A stretch of 64,000 nt of DNA from Maea johnstoni (taxonomy: Eukaryota > Annelida > Polychaeta > Spionida > Magelonidae): positions 11,909,586 to 11,973,585 of the forward strand of contig OZ012687.1 of assembly GCA_963942565.1 (NCBI GenBank), in the 5' to 3' direction. This document shows, in pieces, positions 47,420-60,434 of this stretch. The translations under genes and the position numbers were made by a program. The notes under the pieces were generated by a model. That model was not told the DNA's origin. It did not search any database and was given only the letters and a program-made list of their open reading frames with translations. Each line of letters opens with the position of its first letter. Within the stretch, counting starts at the first letter, position 1.

Positions 47420-50400
47420 ATGGGAGACAGACCGGAGGGTTTTAACCATGTTATGTGGGATACTTTGAACGATTTACGCCGGACAGAACAGTTGTGCGAT
47501 GCACTTCTCATAGCCAAAGATGTGAAGTTCCCTGTACATCGGGCAGTAATGGCGGCTTGCAGTCCTTACTTTCGGGCGTTATTTACGAATGGCATGCAAG
47601 AGACCGAGAAAAAGGAGATAGAAATAGCGGATATCAGTCCAGAAGACCTTAAAAGCATCGTTCATTTTGCATACACACAAGAAGTTGATGTTTCGGCGAC
47701 CAACGTTGAATCCTTACTTCCGACGGCAGACCATTTCCACGTGCAAGGAGTGGTCAGAGCTTGCTGTGATTTTCTTGGCACTCAACTCAATGCAAGCAAT
47801 TGTCTTGGAATACGCCAGTTTGCTGAAAACTACCATTGTACGCAGCTCTACGAAAAGGCCCATGGGTACGAGTAATCTGCAAGCCAAGTTTTGGGTACGG
47901 GTCCACGGGCATGTGCCGTCATTGATGAACGGTTTTTGGCCATACTTTCATGACATTATACCCTTAATTGTTGCACTTAAGGGCATACAGGACAATTCGC
48001 TCACATCGCGTATTCCAACGAAACTTGGTACAGAGGGTCGTTGGACTACACTCTCGTCAAAATCATAGAAATTCAAGGGATGGGGTATTTCAGTTTCCCC
48101 AAAGGGCACCCTCTTTAGGATATCTTAGAGAGGTGTATAGATAAGTGTTCAAAAATCACAGAACTTCATTTAGTAATAAGAGAGAAGTCGAACGACAAAA
48201 AAATGATAATAGTGAAAAAGATTCTTGAGTATATATATTTTCAATTCAGAAAATGTGGTTCCATTGTTTTGTTCTAGGGGGTGCTTCTCTGGCAAATTGA
48301 ACAATGTCATCTCCGTATTATGGGAAGTTACAGTCTGTCTGACTCAAGTTTGGCAACCGCTTTTTCCGGGGTTTTGTGACAAAACGTTCGGGTTTGCCAT
48401 CCAAACTTGGCAAAAACCTCTTTGGAACACTACTACGTGTATGTATAAACATACTTTTTGACTCAACTCTGCGAAATGTTGATTTTGTTCATTGGGTCCC
48501 ATTGTAAAATTTGCCCATTGCCAACAATACAAACACGCGAGATAGTACTGTTGTAAATGGTCAACTCGAACGTTTTGCCCCAAAAATGTGGAAAAAGCGG
48601 TCGCCAAACTCGAGTCAAACAGACTATAGTAAAGTTAAACAAAAAATCTCTACATTCAAAGTTTTATTTCAAACTTGTTGATATTGTTCTTAGTACTATC
48701 TTTTTTCAAAATATGATTAAAAAAGAGAGGGTCAACCAGCTTGCTTTCGAGTAGGGGTGCCACATTACCAACATTTCATACAGAACACTTCAATAATGCA
48801 GGAAGTTAACTGTACAAAAAAATCTCCACATTCAGGAAATTTCCAAACTTGCTGAAATATTTCTTAGGACCATGCATTTTTAAAATATGATTTATAAACT
48901 GTCAACCAGCTTGTTTTTAAGCTAGGGGCATCGCATTACCAACACTTCACGCAGAACACTTAAATATTGCAGGAAGTTTGTGGAATTATAGAAAAAATAT
49001 CCAATTTTCCAATGGGTGACCGTCCGGGAAATAAATGTCTTTCTATTACTATAGCAACTCTGAATGTGAAGTTATCTATATAATCATAACTAGGTCTTAG
49101 ATGTATTGTGAGTGGCAACGCTTCGACTGCGGGTAATAAACAGGGTACTGCAAATTAGTCGCAGTCACTTTGCCATGTGCTGTTTCGCAATAGTACGTAC
49201 CGTTCGTTTTAATGTGTGGCGATACTGCGGTGACATCTATTGAGTATTGAACAAACTAAAATACTTTATTACAATGTTCCTGACACCATTGCCAATTTCG
49301 AAAAGAAATCGTTACAATTTGTTTTTATTAAATATATGCCATTATGGCTATACCTGCATATTCTAAAAAGTATGCTAAGAGACAGATTTTAACACTGAAT
49401 GTTTCGGCTATAGTGATTATCAAATTTATCAAATTTGATGAACACATTTTAAGAAAATGTGTATGATCACTTATAAATCTATGTATAAAATATGGTTACC
49501 TTGCTAAAGCATATCTTATATAAGAAAAAGGCAAATACGGTACCAATTAGGTAACTCTTTTGTACCATTTTTATGAAAATCTGCCAAAAAAGTTCAATTT
49601 TAAAACTTTGCACATCTGTGGTTCGAAAACTAACTTGATGACCTGTCATTTTCTTTGTCTTCTTGTTTATAGTATAGTAATGTAATGAACTTGACTGAGC
49701 CCAGCGGGCACAACATAGCACCAATCTAAAATAAACGTGAAAAGAAAAAGCGTCAAAAGAATACAATTAGATGGCATATATGTTTAAATTTTCTCTGGAT
49801 ACCAGGCCAAGAGGCAGTAATTAGAGTATCGTCAAATGATAACTATTTTTTTTTGTGTGTGTAGATAGTTAAGACAAAATTCGATTAAAAAAAATTGTTT
49901 CTCGAATTCCTTGATTTTGCCCTATAATTCCTACATAACAGCAGAAAAATAACTTCAACCTGACAGAACAGTATTTCAGGTGGTGTATCTTTGAAGGGCC
50001 CAATTAAGGAAAGAAAGAAACCAATTTAGGAAAATGAGATGCTTGTGAAATAAATTGCATCATTTTTTGAAAAATCAGTAAAAAAAAACTATGTCGATGA
50101 ATTAAATTTGTATTGAAGATCACCATGCTGTTCTTTCCTCATGCAAAGTTTCTGGAAAATTAAACTGAGATTTCTAAAAGTGTCGTAAGACCTTGAATTT
50201 CAATCGCATTCATTTTTTGTCATCTTTTGGATTAGAGATTTGGTAAAATCTCAAAAAAATACGTTTATGTATTACATACCAAAATCATCTCAATTATGAT
50301 ACTTTTATCATATAATGTTGTTATATTATATTAGTTCATGTAATATAATGTAATATAATGTAATATAATATAATATATCATATCATATTTTTTCATAATC

Positions 50401-51823
50401 TCTGTGTATTTGCATGTTTTGGCAGCTTTCTGATGCGAAACTTCAAGATTGTTGTTAAGACCAGCCTGGAGTACCAACAGCTCCCCGTGTTGAGCTTGAG
50501 TAAGATCATATCGGACGATCACCTGAATATCCGTGGGGAGGAGGATGTTTTTGAGGCCGTGGTACGCTGGGTGGATTTCGACCCTCGGCAGAGGAGGGGT
50601 TGCATGTCGGAACTGATCGGGAAAGTCCGCCTTGGCCAAATAACATCCGAATATTTTCTGGAGAATATCAGCGTTAACAAGTATGTTCAGGACGACGTCG
50701 AATGTGCTGCCATCTTGAAGGAAGCGTGGGACCTACTGTATGAAATGGACCTCAACGGAGCAAGGTAAGCGATGCTGACGTATTTTGCTTTATATCTTGT
50801 GTCAGAATATTAAAAAATCCATCCTTCCAAAAAGTGCAAAAAGACAATGGCAACCATTGCTGATTAGTATTTAAATAACTCTACTATATTAAATTGCAAA
50901 TGAAAATATTAAAGATATGGTCATTCGACGACTTTTCACGCCATATCGTTATTTGTCCAATTTATTTTTCACATTTTCGGATCCCATTCGTTGATAATTT
51001 TAAACGATCATGCGACTCCCTTTTTGTTTATCACAGAATTATAAATAATCCCACAGAGTATGGAGAAGGTCTAGGTCGAGGCCTACCATTCTTTAGCTTC
51101 CGTAGTTGAAATTGTAAGTTTTATTCATTTTACATGCATGTATGTTCTATAACTAAAAACGGGTACATTTTTCTTGCGCTTTTTCTATTTCTTCATCTTT
51201 TTGCATTCCTTATACATAACCATGAGCATTTTTTTAATCGTAGAGAGACAGGGATAAATCCTTTAAATTACCTGTCCCATTTTTATGGAGTTTAGCCTGA
51301 AGATATCTGAAACCTTCGATTATGTTTACAATATGCTGGAAGAAAGTTAAACTGTTGAATAATCGGTACTCAAACTGGTGAAAAAACAATTTCCATTCTT
51401 GATTTCTTTCGTTGTATTTTTTATCATAAAACCATAAAACTTCGATATTTCAATTTGATAGGAGTGTCGACTTATCGAACCCGTTGGTTCGACCTCGAAT
51501 TCCGAACGAAGTCCTCTTCGCTCTGGGAGGATGGAGCGGGGGAGCCCCAATCACTTTCTTCGAGAGCTACGACACGAGGGCCGATCGCTGGTTCGTTCAC
51601 GAGGCGTTTGCCGAGGGTACGAACGCACGAGCCTATCACAGCATGGTGGCACACAGTGGAATTCTGTACATAATAGGGGGCTTCGATGGCACTCAGTACT
51701 TCAACAGGTTAGTATAATTCTAGATACCCATGAAATGCTATTGTAGTGTACGGCATCAATATGAGCAGACGTGATCGTTTTATGATGGTTATGTTGCGAT
51801 AGTAGTAGTAGTAGCAGTAGTAA

Positions 51824-51858
<35 letters not shown>

Positions 51859-51862
51859 ACAT

Positions 51863-51924
<62 letters not shown>

Positions 51925-52170
51925 ACAGAAGTAGCAGCAGTAGCATTGGGATTTTTTTTTGTCACTTTCTGAAATAGTGCGACTAGCCTGCTGTCAGTGG
52001 TGGAGGAAACAGGAATACCCGACAAAAACCATCGCCAAACCTCAAGTCATTGGCTACTCTCATTTGCCTCGGCCTGGATTCGAATTCGGGCAGTAGTGAA
52101 AGACAGTCAGTGGCAACGCCTTAGACCACACGGCCATAACGGCAGGCCTTCAGCAATACTAGTAGAAGAA

Positions 52171-52242
<72 letters not shown>

Positions 52243-55200
52243 GAGTAGTAAAAATATTTGAAATCTCCTTTATCACCTTCTCTGCCAAATCAGTAGTTGC
52301 TGAAGTAAATTTGCAATTTTGTTTATCGTCACTTATGTCATAGTGAAGGGAGTCGTGACTTGCCAATTTTAAGTGGTGGAGGAAAGGCGAATGCCTGGTG
52401 TAAACAAGTCTAACACCAAGTCACTGGCAACTTTCTCTTACATGCCAGCTGTCATTCGACCCGGGCATCGGTGATGACAGAAAGCAAAATGTAATCACTT
52501 ATATATATGCACAATTACCATGGTTAGTTGTCTTTTTCCAGCGTGTCGTCTTTCAACCCTGTTACGAAGAGCTGGCGCGAGGTGGCGCCCATGTACCACC
52601 CCAGGTGTTACGTCAGCACGGCGGTGCTAGCGGAGCACGTCTACTCGTTGGGCGGCTACGACGGACGCCAGCGAATGGACTCCGCCGAGAAGTATAACCC
52701 CAAGACAAACCAATGGACGTTCATAACCAAGATGATCAAGAAACGCAGCGACGCATCCGCCGACTCGGCGAATGGTAGGTCAGGCGGTTTGGTATAAGAT
52801 AGGGTACGGTGCAGACATTTAATTCCTGCACCAGTCGACCAGAAGTCTGCCGGTGCCTGGGTGTACAAAGACCCGTAGATAGTATGCCAATGAAATAAGC
52901 CAAATACATTAATGACCCATCTAGTTTGCAAAGCAAAGCTATATTCAATTGGGAGGTCATTTTTAGCATCCATGAAAAGGAAACAGGCTGTCAACCGAGT
53001 GTGCGGTCGTGTATTATACCCGGACTGCCCAGGCATTTAGTGCAGGAACTAAATGTCGGCACTGTATGGTTTATATCCCTTCTATATGTTATTAGATATT
53101 TTGGGGTAAGGCCACTGTACCAAGCTGTCAAAAAATGGTTAATGAAGGAACGGGGTGCTGTAGATAGTCTTTTCACTACTGAGTAGAGTATAAAACGAAA
53201 AATGTAAAAAGCCACACAAAAAAAATTGCACAGGTTTTTGGGCTCTTGTTCCATATTGAATTTCACCAAAACAGTGCCGTTTCAAACATGCATTTTGTGT
53301 CTGAAATGTTATACTATCGGATTTCCTTGAGTATTACGGATGAAGGGTAATGACACTTTTCCATGTTTAACCTGTTCCAAAGTTTTACAATCTTGACGTT
53401 GAAAGATTTTCTTATTTTCAACAAATATTCCGAAAGAAATGGTACATTTAGATGGAGCAAAAATTAGAAAATATGTCGTACTTTAATAATGGAAGGGTAT
53501 CGGGTCATAAGCAATGTGGGAGTCGGGATAGACTCCACGTTTGAGCATGTATGTATAAATGTACACTACTCTCCCGGATCAAAATCTACGATGGTGCAGG
53601 TGTGGACGGCAGAAAAAAATCTGTCGTTCACACCTGCACCATCGTAAACACCCATTAAAGAATGACATAAAATAATCGTCGAGTCCCTCACCTCCAATCC
53701 CTTCGTGTAACCAGTACAGACTTTCTTTCATGTCATTTGCTCTATGTCTTTGTTCTGCAGGCAAACTGTACATCGCCGGAGGTTTCGATGGCGATAACTG
53801 CCTGAACACAGCAGAGGTGTACGACCCCAGCAGTCAGCAGTGGACGCTCTTACCTCACATGTCCAAGGCGAGGAGCGGGGTCGGCATGGTCTCCTTCAAC
53901 GGCAGCGTCTACGTCGTCGGCGGCTTCGACGGGCATCGCAGATTATCTTGTGGTAGGAACTCATTTGTTTCGAATGGTATTGGGCTAAAGTTTTAACATT
54001 TGACCATATAGCGTATTTCTTTGGTAGGTGGCACTCTGTACTGGGTGAATAAGCAAGATTGAGGTGAGAGCATTTCCTTGTATGCTTTTGTCTTTATAAT
54101 TTATATCTATTGCAAATATCATAAGTGTGTACCTCGAAAATATTAACCAGTTGAATTGCATTTTCTCGCTATCAAAATCTTTTCGAGTTTATGATTTTGT
54201 AGAGGACATATAGTCCTATATTATGCATGTATGAAAATCAAACAAATGTCAATGTTTGTATTGGATTGATTGATATACAATAAACAAAAAACTTCTTCCA
54301 AAAAAAAGGAAACAGATCTTTGTTTAGGATTTTCTTTATCTTCAACAGCTATCATGTAAGGGAAAATTTCCACCCCTCTTCTTGAAAAGTCCCTTTAGTT
54401 CTTTCAGTTCCTAAGGCACTATTGGTGGCACCTCGCAGCGTCGCACATTGGTTTTAGCGACCAGGCCAACCCATCTCTGATGATAAATCTGACTCTCACT
54501 ATCTTGGTGCGATACCATTTGTTTTTGTGAGCAATTAGTACTCTGAAATGATATATGTTGATGACTTGATACTGGCGAATTTCGCGTAATTGGTTCGCTT
54601 AGTTCTCCTAAAAGTCGTATGTGGATCTACCTCACTATGACAAATATATTTGTAATCATTTTATATTTGCAAGTTTTGGAAGTAGAGTTGTAGGTTAAGC
54701 TCTGATATCAACATTTATTTTCATATATTTGATAACAATGTGGTTCTTTTTTATATATTGTGTCTAGCGGAAAAATACGATCCTGGGATTAAGACCTGGA
54801 CCCCTGTGGCGAATATGTACACCCCAAGGAGCAACTTTGCCGTGGCGGTGCTCGATGACATGATGTTCGTCATAGGTGGATTCAATGGTAAACATAGACA
54901 TTTGTGTACTAACTTTCAAGATGCTCCCATGCCAATAAAAATGGATACTGATACAAGCATATCGATTTTTCGTGCATGGCCCTGGAAAGAGGTGTGCTGG
55001 TTAACGTATGGTTACTATTTTTCTTATTATTTTCTTACAACTACCATCCCACCAATGCATATTTCTTTGGTCTGGGTGGGCCCCCAACAAATGTTTATTT
55101 TTAGGTGAGCATCCCCCCACCTTTTCCCTGGCAAATTTTCCTGGAAGAGACCTTCAGGGAAATGCTAACCGAAAGCTAATAGATAATTGATATTATCTAT

Positions 55201-55796
55201 CATGGTTTCTGTGAGATTAACCTTTTTGAAATATTTATCAGATAAATTGTCTATCCCCAGTTTCAATAGGGCTGTCATATTTAACAAATATGGATGGAAA
55301 TGCATCTCTTATTTTTGCTCTTTTAAAATTCTTTAACCATTGCTTTCAGCTGTTTTGTCGAAAAAGAGAAAATGCTTTGTGCAACCAACTTTTCTTGTAT
55401 CCAATGTTTTAGATTGCCTAAGAATGTTCAATATATGCAGGTTTCCCTTCAACCTCAACATAAATATTACCATAGACTATAATTTTGTCTCGGCCTAAAT
55501 TACAATCACAGATTTATATACTGTAAGTACTGTGCCTACTTCTATTTTTTATTACAGGTACTTATACAATCTCTCACGTGGAATGCTATGATTTCCGTGG
55601 CAACGAATGGTACGACGCAACAGACATGCATGTCAATCGCAGTGCACTAAGTGCATGCGTCATTAGGGACCTGCCCAACCTAAAAGAGTACACGTTCTAT
55701 GGATGCCAGGCAGCCGAAGGGTCAGATGACAGCGACCAATCTCAAAAGGACGATATCAATATAGAAGAAATGCCTGCTGAGCTACGACAACAGTAA
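47420..55796 (+). CDS. KLHL10: Kelch-like protein 10, seven exons, 604 aa
   Basis: Exons: 47420-47865, 50426-50764, 51462-51707, 52542-52774, 53761-53952, 54768-54887 and 55558-55796; phases agree at every GT/AG junction (1815 nt). Residues about 25-130 form the BTB domain (LCDALLIAKDVKFPVHRAVM, SPYFRALFTNGM), which dimerises and binds CUL3. BACK follows (FLMRNFKIVVKTSLEYQQLP, EDVFEAVVRWVDFDP). Six kelch repeats make the substrate-binding propeller: LFALGGWSGGAP, YIIGGFDGTQYFN, YSLGGYDGRQRMD, YIAGGFDGDNCLN, YVVGGFDGHRRLS and FVIGGFNG...ISHVECYD. The order, the GGW first blade and the length (human 608) identify KLHL10 and not another KLHL. In mammals and flies the orthologue is a testis-specific CUL3 adaptor needed for sperm maturation. 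The tail after RSALSACV is acidic and less conserved. Confidence 0.95.
48130..50420 (+). other. KLHL10 intron 1, no other gene seen
   Basis: Contains short repeated words, for instance AACCAGCTTG and ACCAACA-TTCA near 48735-48775 and again near 48904-48950 (two copies about 170 bp apart), and a TATAATG-like run at 50330-50385. No coding sequence was recognised. Confidence 0.4.
51800..51945 (+). repeat. (GTA)n trinucleotide repeat
   Basis: About 145 bp of GTA/TAG triplets with few interruptions in KLHL10 intron 3. A second run of about 85 bp is at 52168-52250, on the other side of a SINE. Confidence 0.95.
51950..52148 (-). repeat. tRNA-derived SINE S1 between two (GTA)n tracts
   Basis: On the minus strand, ATGGCCGTGTGGTCTAAGGC is a good tRNA-like A-box region and GAATTCGAATCC a B-box. 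The tail is T-rich on the plus strand at 51950-51960. It looks inserted into the trinucleotide tract. Confidence 0.75.
52168..52250 (+). repeat. (GTA)n trinucleotide repeat, second tract
   Basis: Same motif and orientation as 51800-51945, separated from it by the SINE. Confidence 0.95.
52320..52490 (-). repeat. SINE S1 copy, degenerate
   Basis: AAGTCACTGGCAACTTTCTC and the GTGGTGGAGGAAAGG block identify the family. The tRNA-like head is poorly preserved. Confidence 0.6.
52807..53064. mobile_element. MITE family T, copy 1 (258 bp, TA target duplication)
   Basis: Ends CGGTGCAGACATTTAATTCC and, inverted, CAGTGCCGACATTTAGTTCC form terminal repeats of about 25 bp. TA stands on each side. Tc1/mariner-type elements duplicate TA, so a mariner-related MITE is likely. 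It lies in KLHL10 intron 4. Confidence 0.75.
53589..53644. mobile_element. Mini-hairpin element, 56 bp, TA target duplication
   Basis: CGATGGTGCAGGTGTGGACG and its inverse form nearly the whole element, with TA on both sides. Related to 46028-46102. It lies in KLHL10 intron 4. Confidence 0.7.
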
Positions 55797-56090
55797 TAGA
55801 CTGCATCATGACTTCTTGCATTGGGCATGAACGTTCAAACTAGCACAAGGGCCACTTTTCCAATCAATATATGGAGCACACGAATGGTCTGGCGCATATT
55901 GATGAGTTGTGGAAAAGAATGTCAGACATTTGTGCACTCCAGATGCGAATGGGGAAGGGGACCATCTAAGGATCACTCTCAATATACCTCAAGACTCCCA
56001 ATATACACTATCACCCCTGTGAGTAGAGACCAGCTGCCTAAAGAGTTCAATATGACTCATCTACCCTAGTGGTCTTTTTCTTCAGGGAGA
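55797..56090 (+). other. Start of KLHL10 3' UTR
   Basis: Follows the TAA at 55794-55796. No clear poly(A) signal occurs before the MITE at 56097. Confidence 0.3.
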
Positions 56091-56096
56091 CTGATC

Positions 56097-56350
56097 CAGT
56101 GCAGACATTTAATTCCTGCACCAGTCAACAGGACGTCTTTAAGTGCCTGGTTGTGCAGACAACCATGGATAACATGTCAAAAAACAAGCCAAGCACATCA
56201 ATGACCCATGCAGTTTGCAAATCAAAGCTACGTTCAGTTATGAGGTCATCCATACATCCATGCCCAGGAAACTGGACAGCAATGGGGGCGTATATTATGC
56301 CTGGGCTGCCCACGCATTTAGTACAGGAATTAATATAACTGTTGGCACTG
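56097..56350. mobile_element. MITE family T, copy 2 (254 bp)
   Basis: Starts CAGTGCAGACATTTAATTCC and ends with the inverse of CAGTGCCAACAG. Same orientation and interior (GACCCATGCAGTTTGCAAAT) as copy 1. No TA target duplication is left. Confidence 0.7.
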
Positions 56351-56614
56351 AAGGGAGAAGCTATGAGAGGAGTTGGGAAATGAACAGCTTGGAAGCCTCA
56401 TGAATTGCTCAATCATCAAGTCTTAATGTAGTGTACCATTTGTATTTAAGATGAAGTATGTCCAGAACATGGCTTTAAAAAGGACCCCTTCCTTTACCTA
56501 TACAATCATTTACCATAATACATTAATACCATGGTTTAACTGAAAAAAATATTTCTTGTGGTTGGGCCATCATTTAGCTATTTTTAAGTTAGAGCTGTTC
56601 CATTTAAAAGTGTG

Positions 56615-56700
56615 AGGAGGGGTGGGGGGGGGGGGGTAGGAACAGAAGATTTTATAACAGGGGGGGGTTGAATTCTGAATTATTCCCCCCCCCCCCCCTC
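56615..56700. repeat. Poly-G and poly-C tracts
   Basis: G-rich runs at about 56618-56666 are followed by a C run near 56685-56698. Confidence 0.8.
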
Positions 56701-56827
56701 AAATTCGAAATTTTGGTTAGGGGGTGCCAACTTTTGAATTTCTTAATAGCTGCTAATCTCAATCGTCTAGTCTTAAGGGCAGAATACCCCCTCGAATCAT
56801 ATATAATTCACTGCTCAACTTATGTTA

Positions 56828-57326
56828 ATACCAACCTCTACTCATATCAGATATATATAGTATCACTGTCTGACGTTTTCTTTGTTTGTTAACAGCCGTG
56901 ACCCCTAAATTATGATTTAAAAGGTCGGTGGGGGGGGGGGGGGGGGGGGGGGGGGAGTTGCCCAATTTTGATCTTTTCTCACCCCCCTATCCTGATGTAT
57001 GGCTGGAGGGGGAGGGGGGTGTCAAATTCTTATTTAGTTTCCCTTACTCTTCCCCCCCCCCCCCCCCCCCCCACCCCAACACTTCTTAATGGAACGGCCC
57101 TTGATACCAACCTCTACTCATATCAGATATATATAATATCACTGTCTGACGTTTTCTTTGTTTGTTAACAGCCGTGACCCCTAAATTATGATTTAAAAGT
57201 TCGGTGGGGGGGGGTGGGGGGGGGGGGGGGGGGGAGTTGCCCAATTTTGATCTTTTCTCACCCCCCCTATCCTGATGTATGGCTGGAGGGGGGGGGTTGT
57301 CAAATTCTTATTTAGTTTCCCTTACT

Positions 57327-57360
<34 letters not shown>

Positions 57361-57380
57361 ACTTCTAAATGGAACGGCCC
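56828..57380. repeat. Tandem duplication (period 276 bp) with long G and C tracts
   Basis: Two copies start at 56828 and 57104 with ATACCAACCTCTACTCATAT. Each holds a G tract of 20-30 bp (56928-56955; 57205-57233) followed 100-120 bp later by a C tract of 20-30 bp (57053-57072; 57331-57357). The copies are nearly identical outside the homopolymers. Confidence 0.85.
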
Positions 57381-57924
57381 TTGAGAATATTGCATTTAAC
57401 TGTAAGCGTATTTCTTTGCAGCCTAAAAGAATAAAAATTGCAAAGATTACAATAAATATGTGTTGCTATATATCCTTCCTGACATTGATTGAATGATAAC
57501 ACAAGAGTGAAGTCTTTAAATAGAAATGCTTTTATTACAAAATGTGTCATACATGACAATATATTCAAGCCTCCCCAAAAATAACAATACCACAATACAC
57601 TCATATGCAAGGCAAATAATTTACAGCAAGATACCTTGGTTGCAATGCAGCTATACAATACAGGGTTCAACAGCAATCAAACAGATATAGCTTAGTGGTC
57701 TGTTGAAGCTGACCTCTAGTAGCTCAACTTCTACTAGCTTGATGGCAAAGCACAAAATCGCTGTATTTATAATTAACACAGCTTTGTCTTTTGTCCTTAT
57801 AATTACTACGATATGAAAAATATCATCCTTAATTTGGGCATTTATTTGATAAGCTAGGAAAACTCCTTTTTATCACTGATGTAACTGAAACCTATATGTA
57901 TCTCTGTTAGTCTGAAAGCTACAG

Positions 57925-58110
57925 GAGCACCACTACCTGGGTTAGAAACCCAGCTGGGGCATGTGAAACAGTTGCCAGTGACTTTGGGGCTAGGCGGTGG
58001 TTTTCACTGGTATTCTGGTTTCCTCTACTACTTACAATTTAGCCTAATTATCGCAGAAAAGGTGATGATAATTGAAATTCCAAATTTCTACAGTAGCACA
58101 CATATTACTT
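57925..58110 (+). repeat. SINE S1 copy
   Basis: Plus-strand body with GGGGCATGTGAAACAGTTGC, GACTTTGGGGCTAGGCGGTG and GGTTTCCTCTACTACTTACA. Confidence 0.6.
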
Positions 58111-60430
58111 GCCTGCCTGATTACAAAGTTAACAGTCATGCTATTGCTACTGTCAGGCCCCGAATAGATATGTCTAGTACACCAGTCTGCAACCTAGATA
58201 AGGAAATCTTTGCACTTAAAAAACAACCTTTATTTACATTCACACAATTATGGTAACCATCCCAAGCCAATATACACCCACCCATGCCCCCACAGGCCCA
58301 GAAAGAATTGCTTATAAGCAGACACCACACTTAGTCCTTATCAAGCACACTGCATCTTCATGGCATTTTTGGCTGTATTTTCCAGTCAGATTTCCTGCCC
58401 ATGGCAGTACAAGCATCATAATACAGAGATATTGCATTATGCTGAACGAATCATATCATTCAAAAAAAAAATAGATAATAACAGAATCGTATTAGCTAAT
58501 TCATACCTGGAGATCTCCAGCAAAAGCTACACTACTTTTAAAGATAATACTAGTATTTGAATTAAGCACAAATTCAAAAATTATATGTAGATGAGTTTTT
58601 GCTTGATTTTTTTATAAACAATTTCTCCATTAAAAAGGAAAAACTCTTTGATAAGGAAAAAAAATACTTAATACTGTTAAAAGGTATTAGAGACTGTACT
58701 ATGTTATCTTTATGTAATTGGATATTGGTAGATATATATCTGAAGATGTCACCAGGCTTCCTAAGTATTCAGCATGTCATTGGAAACAAACAAGATTCCT
58801 CTGGGCCAGTTACCCCAAATCATATGTCTTTTGATTTATATATATATACAACCATATATACCCCCATGTTTTTCTTAAATTGTAGGTTTGTGACATTGAT
58901 ATGAACAGTCAAGATGGGCTGTGTTTTCTCGCATGCAAAAAGTGTTTGATTTCTTTCTGTTCAGTACACCTGAATGATCTTGCAACGGATTTTTAGCAAG
59001 CAGAATATCAGGACACCCTTTTAGCAATCAAATGCTTGAAAAACATAAACCAGGACATCTAGATGTTTTGGTCTGGAATTTCTTAATAACTTACTATGAT
59101 GCAGATAAATCTAAATGTTTTAGTCTGGAATTTCTTAATAACCTACTATGATGCAGATAATTTATAGCAGACACTTCTATGTCGATGAAAGAACATTAAT
59201 TGAAGATGTCATGCATTTTCATTTAAACAAATTGCATCTGTAATCTGGAGTGCACACATGGTCTGACATTTATTGACACTTCTTATAAAATAAAAGAAAT
59301 ATTTCAAAAATGTTTGCCCCTATAAAACTATTTTCACATGGATTGTCTATCCCAACAAGGACAACTTATTTCAGTCAAATATTCCTCAAAAATTCAGTTC
59401 TCTATCAAGATAGTTTTAAATGTCAGACAATATGTACACTCCAGATATGAACAAGTTAAAAGGAGATAACATTTACGATAGTCTTCAGGAATTTCTTTTT
59501 GAACTCCAAAACTTCAAATTCCCACAGAAGCAATTCAGGGTTGATTTGTTCTTGCTTGGAAGGCATTTCTTTATGTGCCATGGAAAGTAAGCAAGCACTC
59601 ACAGAAGTGCCTGCATAGTATTTTCTTTTTGCTAAGATGAAGAATATTACTAGTAATGGCTTGCAGCAGAAAGAGTTCCCATCCTGGATAAATTGTTCAG
59701 CATAGCACAGGTCTGGAACAACTCCTGAATCTGAATCGCTCCAATTAAAATTGTCATGGGCTGCGCTATTTGAGTAGAAGCACATAAACTGCCATAGTCA
59801 CACATGATAACGCCACAGGTATGTGTAATCTTGTCCCTATCACTGCAGCTGAAAGGAAAAACAGAACATTTCAGTTATCCATGCTGGTTATGTACACATA
59901 TGAAATAACATTGTCAGTCACGATTATACCAAAACTAGAGCTGCACTCACAGAGGGAGATCAACTCATGAGCTCACCACCATTTTGACTCGTGAGCTCAT
60001 GAGCTCGTGGATGCGCGGTTTTAAAAATAAATATTCATTATTCAGCCAACCAATTATGAAAGAAATACTTACTGATGGAGAATTGCTAACATTTCCAAGG
60101 TTATTTCATTTTAAAATGTGCCTGCATAGAAGAATACATATCTATATTTACATGTTGCTTTCTATAGAGCGGTACAAAGGTCAGTATAACGCTCAACACT
60201 GCTTTATACATTTAGTGTAGCAGCAGAGACCGAAAAAGTGGCTTATTTTAGGAGTAACCCCAGCCGGCGGTAGAACAAGCGGCATCATACATCAAATGAA
60301 AGCTAAGAATCTCAGGATTCAGAAACTGCATGATGCCGGAACCAAAAAGTTGTACAACTGGAGATATCGCACCGTTTCCATGGCAACCTTTTTGAAGTAG
60401 TGAAAACACTGAAAAAATACTCTTCAATCA
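58110..60430. other. No certain gene; possible terminal exon at 59766-59848 (minus)
   Basis: Most of this stretch shows no signature. A minus-strand CTTTCAG acceptor at 59849 opens a 27-codon frame ending in a hydrophobic run, discussed with 61575-61629. A frame at 59456-59785 has no recognised family. Confidence 0.2.
59059..59163 (+). repeat. 52-bp tandem duplication
   Basis: The block from GATGTTTTGGTCTGGAATTT to CTATGATGCAGATAA occurs twice, starting at 59059 and 59111, with three or four differences. Confidence 0.8.
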
Positions 60431-60434
60431 AATT

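Noticed and set aside
52656-53036. 126-codon minus-strand frame
   Set aside because: It overlaps KLHL10 exon 4 in antisense and a MITE.
59456-59785. 109-codon minus-strand frame
   Set aside because: No recognisable domain; a different frame of the same DNA fits the speculative terminal exon better.
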